Source of the DNA: Cyanobacteria bacterium UBA6446
Lineage (GTDB): Bacteria > Cyanobacteriota > Vampirovibrionia > Gastranaerophilales > Gastranaerophilaceae
NCBI GenBank assembly: GCA_002438405.1
Contig: DJOE01000010.1
Coordinates: 1-25,903, forward strand
Direction of reading: 5' to 3'
Length of the DNA stretch: 25,903 nucleotides
A program made the position numbers and the translations under genes. Positions 21,523-25,903 of the stretch are shown here, piece after piece; the stretch's first letter is position 1, and each line of letters begins with the position of its first letter. The notes under the pieces were generated by a model, which made no database searches, was not told the origin of the DNA, and saw only the letters and a program-made list of their open reading frames with translations.

Positions 21523-23097
21523 ATGGAAAATACTCAAAGTTTACAATATATAAAACAAGCTTTTGAATTAAAAGAACAAAAATATTACAAACCCGCAATT
21601 GAAATGCTTTACAAGGCATTAGAAATTGAGAATGATAATATTGAAATTCTTTATCAAATTGGTGAATTGTACTTTTTAATAAATAATTATACGAGAGCTT
21701 TGCAATATTTAGACAAAGTTTTATCAATAAATCCAAAACATGTTGAAAGTTTGAAACTTACAAGGACTATCAAAGAACGTCAAGATGACTTAGATAGCGT
21801 TTTGAAAATTTCTCAGCAATTGTTTGATGAAAATCCAAATTCAGACAACCTAAAATCTCTAATCAAAATTTTAATTAAACTAAAACTTGTTGACGAAATT
21901 GACAAATACAAAAATTCTGACTTTTTCAATACAGATGTAAAAGTTGAATGTGCAAATGCATTCTATACAAATGGAGAAGTTGAAAAAGCTAAAGAATTAC
22001 TCACTCAATGTGATTCAAATGATGAAAATGTATTGCTATTGAAAGGCAAGATAAAATTTGATGAAAAAGATTTAGACGGAGCAAGAGAAATCTTTTCAAC
22101 TATCGGAAAAAATTCTCAAAATCCGGAAGTATTGAACTTTTTAGGATTGTTTGATTTAGAAAATATGAATTTTATTGAAGCTATCAAAAATTTCTCTAAA
22201 GCATCAAACTTAGATAAATCAAACTCAAAATATTTTTATAACTTAGCCAATGCTTATTTTTATAATGGTTGGATTGATGAGGCACAAAAAGCTTATTCAA
22301 AGGCATTATATTTAAGTCCAGATAATATTGATTACAGATACTCATTAGCTTATTTATATTTTGATAAAGCTGATTTTGCAAAAGCAAAAAAAGAGATTGA
22401 TGCAATACTGGATATAAATCCAGATTATTCACAAGCAAGAGTTTTGAGAGCTTTGTTACTTGCAAAAAATAAGGATTTCTTAGGCGCTAAAAACATCTTG
22501 GAAGAAAATCTTGAAAAAGGTTTTGATGATGTTTTTACAAGAATGTCACTTGCAAAAATTTATACCGAACTAAATATTTTTGATAAAGCTAAAAATCTAG
22601 TATCAGAAGTAATTTCAAAAAATCCAGAAAATCTTTCGTATTTAAGTGATTTAGCAGATATTTATATTAAAGAGAAAAATTACGATAAAGCACTAGAAAT
22701 TGCTCAAAAAATTTTAGAAATCAATCCTAACTATATTTTAGGGGATATTTTAGGGGCAAAAACAGCATTTTTGCAAGGTGATTTAGAAACCGCAAAAGAT
22801 TATGCGCAAGAAGCTATTTCTCTTGATATGAATTCATCTGACGGTTATTATTATTTAGCTTTAGTCAGAGAAAAAATGAATGACATTGATGAAGCAATTG
22901 AGTGTATGAAGCGTGCGATTTTATATGATTTGAATAATCCTAAGTATTATGCAAAAATGAGCGAATTTTATAAAGAAAAAGAGGATTACAAAACAGCTCT
23001 TGAATATATCTCCGAAGCTGAAAGCCTTGACGGTTCAAACGAATATAAATTTATGTATTCTGAATTAGTTAAATTGAACAGAAAAATAAAAAATTAA
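21523..23097 (+). CDS. Tetratricopeptide repeat protein
   Basis: The 524-residue protein is built almost wholly of about a dozen 34-residue TPR units, recognisable from repeated A-x-x-Y-x-x-A-L-x-I/L-x-P patterns, e.g. YTRALQYLDKVLSINPKH, AQKAYSKALYLSPDN, YDKALEIAQKILEINPNY and YKTALEYISEAESLDGSN. Residues ~70-160 are a more degenerate stretch. There is no signal peptide or membrane segment, so it is probably a cytoplasmic scaffold. It lies 13 bp after the FtsB/DivIC-like gene and may be part of the same transcript. Binding partners cannot be inferred. Confidence 0.9.
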   Translation: MENTQSLQYIKQAFELKEQKYYKPAIEMLYKALEIENDNIEILYQIGELYFLINNYTRALQYLDKVLSINPKHVESLKLTRTIKERQDDLDSVLKISQQLFDENPNSDNLKSLIKILIKLKLVDEIDKYKNSDFFNTDVKVECANAFYTNGEVEKAKELLTQCDSNDENVLLLKGKIKFDEKDLDGAREIFSTIGKNSQNPEVLNFLGLFDLENMNFIEAIKNFSKASNLDKSNSKYFYNLANAYFYNGWIDEAQKAYSKALYLSPDNIDYRYSLAYLYFDKADFAKAKKEIDAILDINPDYSQARVLRALLLAKNKDFLGAKNILEENLEKGFDDVFTRMSLAKIYTELNIFDKAKNLVSEVISKNPENLSYLSDLADIYIKEKNYDKALEIAQKILEINPNYILGDILGAKTAFLQGDLETAKDYAQEAISLDMNSSDGYYYLALVREKMNDIDEAIECMKRAILYDLNNPKYYAKMSEFYKEKEDYKTALEYISEAESLDGSNEYKFMYSELVKLNRKIKN

Positions 23098-23098
23098 T

Positions 23099-23126
23099 TT
23101 GATTTCTCAAAAAAGCTAATTATAAT
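23099..23126 (+). promoter_or_regulatory. Promoter for the HExxH metalloprotease gene
   Basis: TTGATT (23099-23104), 16-bp spacer, perfect TATAAT (23121-23126). It lies directly after the TPR stop codon. Confidence 0.55.
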
Positions 23127-23168
23127 ACAATATTATATTAGTTTTGATTGGGGAGAGTAGAAAGTATT

Positions 23169-23858
23169 ATGGAAGAATTGAAAAAACTGACAACAAAATT
23201 TTTAACATTAGCCGCCACTATTGTAATCACTGTACAAATGACTTTGGCAGCTACCGCACCACAAATCACAAATCAACAACAATATCCTGCAAAATATACC
23301 CCAGAATATATTCAGCAAATTCGCCCTGGGTATAAAGCTGTTGGTAAAGATGAAGTTTTTTATGTTGCATTGGATATGCTAAAAGATACTGATGGAATGT
23401 TTTCACGTAACGCAATTTTAGGAAACAACTTATCTCAAAAACCTGTAAAAATAGAGTTTAAAGATTTAGGTCAATTTAGTGAAGACTACAAAAACTTTGA
23501 TGCATTAGGTTGGAAAAAGGGTAAAAATTTATACATTTATATTAATTTAAAACACCAAGATGCACCGGCAGGAGCAATTGCAGCCCTATTATCTCACGAA
23601 GCTCTTCATCAAGATGAATACAATTCTCTTGCGGAAGAAACTTATGCATGGTGGATGGAAGCAGTTGTGTGGAATGAAATTGTGAAAATGTATCCTGAAA
23701 GCAACCAAACTTCTCACCCATTAGTTAAAAGAGAAAATGCACTAAAAAAATTGCTTGAAAAAGGAAATTATCAAAATACTTATATTAAAAAAGAGGTTAT
23801 GAGCAACCCTGGATACAAAGGTTTACCGTCATATTCTCCGGGGTTTGATAAATTATAA
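23169..23858 (+). CDS. Secreted HExxH zinc metalloprotease-like protein
   Basis: From ATG 23169 (GGGGAGAG-type site upstream) the protein has 229 residues. A TTG at 23148 in the same frame overlaps that site and is rejected. The signal peptide is FLTLAATIVITVQMTLAA (cut near residue 28). The zincin helix LLSHEALHQDEY contains HEALH (143-147), with Glu144 as catalytic base. The following EET (156-158), 9-10 residues on, could supply the third zinc ligand, though this spacing is shorter than in classical gluzincins. A preceding strand LYIYINLKHQD could be the edge strand. I do not recognise the family. It sits just before a CtpA-type protease gene, suggesting a periplasmic proteolysis pair. Confidence 0.75.
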   Translation: MEELKKLTTKFLTLAATIVITVQMTLAATAPQITNQQQYPAKYTPEYIQQIRPGYKAVGKDEVFYVALDMLKDTDGMFSRNAILGNNLSQKPVKIEFKDLGQFSEDYKNFDALGWKKGKNLYIYINLKHQDAPAGAIAALLSHEALHQDEYNSLAEETYAWWMEAVVWNEIVKMYPESNQTSHPLVKRENALKKLLEKGNYQNTYIKKEVMSNPGYKGLPSYSPGFDKL

Positions 23859-23917
23859 ATTTTTTTGAATAAATACTTGATTTAACTAAAAAGTATATTG
23901 ATTATAAAAATTCGTTG

Positions 23918-25168
23918 ATGTTAAATGTAGGTATGAGAAGAAGAGTTAAAGCATTAATATTTCTTGTCGGTGCCGCTGTTACGTTGTTTGCAATAAATTC
24001 ATTTTATCTTGCAAATCATAACCCAATGCTTGAAGCAAATACAAAAAATATTGATACAACTCAAGTTTCTCCACAGAAATTATTCGACAAAAGTTGGCAA
24101 ACAATTAAGAATGAATATTATGACCCAAGTTTTAATCATCAACGATGGGGACATTGGAAAACACGATATCAAGGAAAAATCAAAACAAAAGAAGATGCAA
24201 AAGTTGCGATAGATACAATGTTGGCAAGTCTTGACGATCCTTATTCAATATTTTTAACCAAAGAAGATTTTGCAGAACAAAATACTTCTATTACCTCAAA
24301 AATTTCCGGTATTGGTGTAAATATTGTGAATGATGCCGGAAAAATCAGGATTATTAGTGTTATTGAAAATACTCCTGCGCAATTTGCAGATGTGAAACCA
24401 AATGATATAATTCTTGCAGTTAATGGCAAAAAAGTTAGTGGAATGTCGCTTGCTGATGTTTCAAATCTCGTGAAAGGACCTGTTAATACATTTGTAAATA
24501 TGGATATTTTACGGGGTAAGGAAAAATTAAACAAAAAAATTATCAGAAAAGAAATTAATATTAAAACTGTTAAAAGTTCAAATGAAAAGAATATCGGATA
24601 CATTCAAATTTCAAGTTTTATTAGTACGTCAACTCCGAATGAATTTCTTGAAGCATTAGAAAATACGCAGAATTCAAAAGGTTTAATTGTTGATTTGCGT
24701 GGAAATACCGGTGGACTTTTGACAAATGCTGTATTTATTGCAAATATTTTCATTGAAAAGGGCAAATTGGTAAGTATTGTTGGTCGTAACGGATATAGAT
24801 ATGATGTTATGGCACAAGATACAAACCTTGATATAGAAAAACCTGTGATAATTTTAGTTAATGGAACAAGTGCAAGCGCTAGTGAAATTTTATCAGGTGC
24901 AATGAAAGATTATCACAGAGCAAAAATCATAGGAACAAAAACTTATGGAAAGGGTATGGTACAAAAAATTATACCAATGCCAAATGAAACAGGTCTGAAT
25001 TTAACTATTGCAAAATATTTAACTCCTAGGGGTAGAGATATTAATAAAAAAGGTATTACTCCTGATGTTGAAGTAGATTTTACTAAAAAAGATATTATAG
25101 AACATAAAGATATTCAACTAGAAACAGCAAAACGTATTATGAATACAATGATTGCAAAGAAAAAATAG
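23918..25168 (+). CDS. C-terminal processing protease (S41 family, CtpA/Prc type)
   Basis: The 416-residue protein has an N-terminal membrane anchor (KALIFLVGAAVTLFAINSFYLAN, ~11-33), so it acts in the periplasm. A helical region is followed by a PDZ domain (~125-210, GIGVNIVNDAGKI ... VKPNDIILAVNGKKV) and the S41 core: GLIVDLRGNTGG (255-266), NGTSASASEIL with catalytic Ser320, and KTYGKG with Lys345, the expected 25-residue Ser-Lys spacing. Such enzymes trim or degrade envelope proteins. Several starts are possible: ATG 23918 is chosen. TTG 23915 lies exactly 6 nt after a TATAAA at 23903-23908, and ATG 23933 has only a weak site. The N-terminus may thus vary. Confidence 0.92.
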   Translation: MLNVGMRRRVKALIFLVGAAVTLFAINSFYLANHNPMLEANTKNIDTTQVSPQKLFDKSWQTIKNEYYDPSFNHQRWGHWKTRYQGKIKTKEDAKVAIDTMLASLDDPYSIFLTKEDFAEQNTSITSKISGIGVNIVNDAGKIRIISVIENTPAQFADVKPNDIILAVNGKKVSGMSLADVSNLVKGPVNTFVNMDILRGKEKLNKKIIRKEINIKTVKSSNEKNIGYIQISSFISTSTPNEFLEALENTQNSKGLIVDLRGNTGGLLTNAVFIANIFIEKGKLVSIVGRNGYRYDVMAQDTNLDIEKPVIILVNGTSASASEILSGAMKDYHRAKIIGTKTYGKGMVQKIIPMPNETGLNLTIAKYLTPRGRDINKKGITPDVEVDFTKKDIIEHKDIQLETAKRIMNTMIAKKK

Positions 25169-25218
25169 ATTTAGAACTTTTTATCGCCCATTTAGGAAGA
25201 TTAAAAATAAAACAAATA

Positions 25219-25247
25219 TTGAAAAGTTCCGAAAAAAATGATATAGT
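25219..25247 (+). promoter_or_regulatory. Strong sigma70-type promoter at the start of the non-coding region
   Basis: TTGAAA (25219-25224), 17-bp spacer, TATAGT (25242-25247). Transcription would begin near 25254, about 530 nt before the prepilin start at 25783. Confidence 0.55.
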
Positions 25248-25266
25248 TGAAAAGTAATTAAAAATT

Positions 25267-25286
25267 CTCTCCCTAATTAGGGAGAG
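25267..25286. repeat. Perfect 20-bp palindrome ctctccctaa/ttagggagag
   Basis: Both 10-nt arms match exactly. It lies ~100 bp after the S41 protease stop and ~13 nt into the predicted transcript from 25254. The ctccc/gggag core relates it to the other palindromes in the window. Confidence 0.75.
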
Positions 25287-25370
25287 CCAGAGAGAGTAAC
25301 AACCTAATTTCAAAAGCAGAATATAAAAGTCACACATGAGTTAAGTATAGTAAAGAGAAAGGACTAAATA

Positions 25371-25421
25371 ATGCTGAAATGCAGTCATAGAGCGATTTTA
25401 GGGGAGGGTGGTAACCCGTAA
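25371..25421 (+). CDS. Possible 16-residue leader peptide
   Basis: An AAAGGA site (25358-25363) lies 7 nt before ATG 25371. The frame encodes MLKCSHRAILGEGGNP and stops at 25419-25421. Its end overlaps a small hairpin gggt/accc (25406-25417) whose 3' arm can also pair with gggtt at 25436-25440. Ribosome position on this short frame could therefore decide which stem forms, as in attenuators. It may equally be a chance frame or a gene remnant; there is no independent support. Confidence 0.3.
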   Translation: MLKCSHRAILGEGGNP

Positions 25422-25464
25422 TAGCCTTGTAATAAGGGTTTTAACCAATTTAAAAAATAAATTT

Positions 25465-25510
25465 AACCGTATATTTGATAAAAAATCAAATTCTAATACT
25501 TTACACGGTT
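25465..25510. repeat. Nested inverted repeats (possible structured RNA)
   Basis: The outer arms aaccgt/acggtt enclose an inner hairpin atttgat/atcaaat with a short A-rich loop (25473-25491). Confidence 0.4.
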
Positions 25511-25594
25511 ATAAAACAGAACGTCAAAACATATCCTCGTGTTATAGATTGTTACGTCACTTTGTAACGCAAACTTCACACTTGGGAGTAAATG

Positions 25595-25637
25595 TTCCTC
25601 ACAATGACATGACTTTTTTACATGTCATTACGAGGAA
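25595..25637. repeat. Imperfect 17-bp inverted repeat resembling widespread cattacgagg-type palindromic repeats
   Basis: ttcctcacaatgacatg and catgtcattacgaggaa pair at 15 of 17 positions around a 9-nt loop. The attacga sequence recurs inverted in gacgtcgtaatc about 40 bp downstream, so the element may extend to about 25686. Confidence 0.6.
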
Positions 25638-25702
25638 AGATAATGAGCAAGTAATGAATGAGTTGAAACAGAGTGACGTCGTAATCTTAAACACTGGAAC
25701 AA

Positions 25703-25728
25703 CCCTCACCCTTTACAAAGGGCGAGGG
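25703..25728. repeat. Intergenic copy of the C/G-rich palindromic repeat
   Basis: ccctcaccctttacaaagggcgaggg forms a 12-bp stem with one mismatch and a 2-nt loop. It lies 54 bp upstream of the prepilin start at 25783. Its right arm (gagggag) could also serve as a ribosome binding site for an in-frame ATG at 25738. Confidence 0.75.
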
Positions 25729-25782
25729 AGTATAGAAATGACGATTAATAATAGTGCAAATGGCGGCGAAAAGGAGAATAAC

Positions 25783-25903
25783 ATGAAATCACTTATAGAC
25801 TTATTCACATATCAACCTATAAACTTTAATAATAATTCCCTCGCCCATTTATGGGAGAGGGCAAGGGTGAGGGTTGTTCCTGCATTCACCTTGACCGAAG
25901 TAT
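25783..25903 (+). CDS. Start of a second prepilin-like gene (runs off the window)
   Basis: ATG 25783 follows AAGGAG by 6 nt. The 40 visible residues share their leader with the prepilin at 1202-1993: LIDLFTYQPINF against LIDLSTYQPIDF, then SLAHLWERARVR against SLAHLWERGRVR. They end PAFTLTEV, the beginning of the prepilin motif, with the likely cut after Ala34 and Glu39 at mature position 5. The SLAHLWERARVR part is encoded by the palindromic repeat. An in-frame ATG at 25738 would add 15 residues but has a poorer site. The gene belongs to the same paralogous prepilin family, though the mature domain is not visible. Confidence 0.85.
   Translation, partial: MKSLIDLFTYQPINFNNNSLAHLWERARVRVVPAFTLTEV
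25838..25873. repeat. 36-bp palindromic repeat embedded in frame in the second prepilin leader
   Basis: It matches the reverse complement of 1888-1923 at 34 of 36 positions. Both differences fall in one codon (GCA here, GGT in the other gene). It encodes SLAHLWERARVR. Confidence 0.85.

Larger units (their letters stand above)
25169..25782. other. 614-bp non-coding region packed with palindromes, upstream of the second prepilin gene
   Basis: The region has no long gene. It contains a promoter (25219-25247), a perfect 20-bp palindrome (25267-25286), a possible 16-codon ORF (25371-25421), a nested stem (25465-25510), a long inverted repeat (25595-25637), a C/G-rich palindromic repeat (25703-25728) and the ribosome binding site of the prepilin gene (25771-25776). 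It may be a long mRNA leader, a separate RNA, or an accumulation of small mobile palindromes. Confidence 0.7.

Noticed and set aside
25371..25440. A known riboswitch class in the region before the second prepilin
   Set aside because: The small stems do not match any riboswitch consensus that I can recognise.
1..25903. CRISPR arrays, transposase genes, prophage genes, rRNA genes
   Set aside because: No evenly spaced direct repeats, transposase motifs, phage structural genes or rRNA sequence were seen.

Overview
The window looks like chromosomal DNA from an AT-rich, Gram-negative, flagellated anaerobe. The best guess is a gut member of the non-photosynthetic cyanobacterial relatives (Candidatus Gastranaerophilales, Melainabacteria/Vampirovibrionia). 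Supporting points are prepilin-like proteins with the leader motif FTLAEVLITLGIIG, LptB/LptF (so an LPS-type outer membrane), flagellar rod genes, and an oxygen-defence pair (flavodiiron protein plus ferritin) typical of anaerobes. The placement is inferred from gene style, not from a marker tree.

Layout. 1-1070: the end of an A-rich, coiled-coil structural protein. 1202-2281: a prepilin-like gene facing away from a small XRE regulator, with a long inverted repeat across the shared promoter. 2409-5494: lptB-lptF, then a secreted phosphodiester glycosidase-like protein and a small secreted protein. 5575-7125: an unknown helical protein whose end overlaps a convergent TIM-barrel isomerase-like gene. 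7238-10578: acetyltransferase, PLP aminotransferase, EamA exporter and DEDDh exonuclease. 10677-12409: flavodiiron protein and ferritin. 12437-13070: a candidate antisense-strand small RNA and an Hsp20 gene. 13188-14294: acetyltransferase, small membrane protein and tRNA-Leu(GAG). 14360-17340: three tandem DUF3137 paralogues. 17415-19680: flagellar rod genes (flgF/flgG-like, flgB, flgC), read leftwards into the DUF3137 genes. 20017-25168: an exported protein with an acidic linker, then FtsB/DivIC-like, TPR, secreted HExxH metalloprotease and CtpA-type S41 protease genes. 25169-25782: a long non-coding region full of palindromes. 25783-25903: the start of a second prepilin-like gene.

The most unusual points are these. 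(i) A 36-bp palindromic repeat is translated in frame inside the leader peptides of both prepilin genes (34/36 identical), with related palindromes nearby outside genes. (ii) A candidate ~107-nt small RNA at 12437-12543 (minus strand) has its own good promoter, a 13-bp stem displaying an anti-Shine-Dalgarno loop, and a strong terminator shared with ferritin. (iii) The DUF3137 genes are a recently homogenised tandem triplication lying just behind the flagellar terminator. (iv) The flagellar leader carries an early terminator-like hairpin. (v) Several genes appear to be leaderless, with the -10 box ending exactly 6 nt before the start codon. Everything here comes from reading the sequence by eye; no database search was run.
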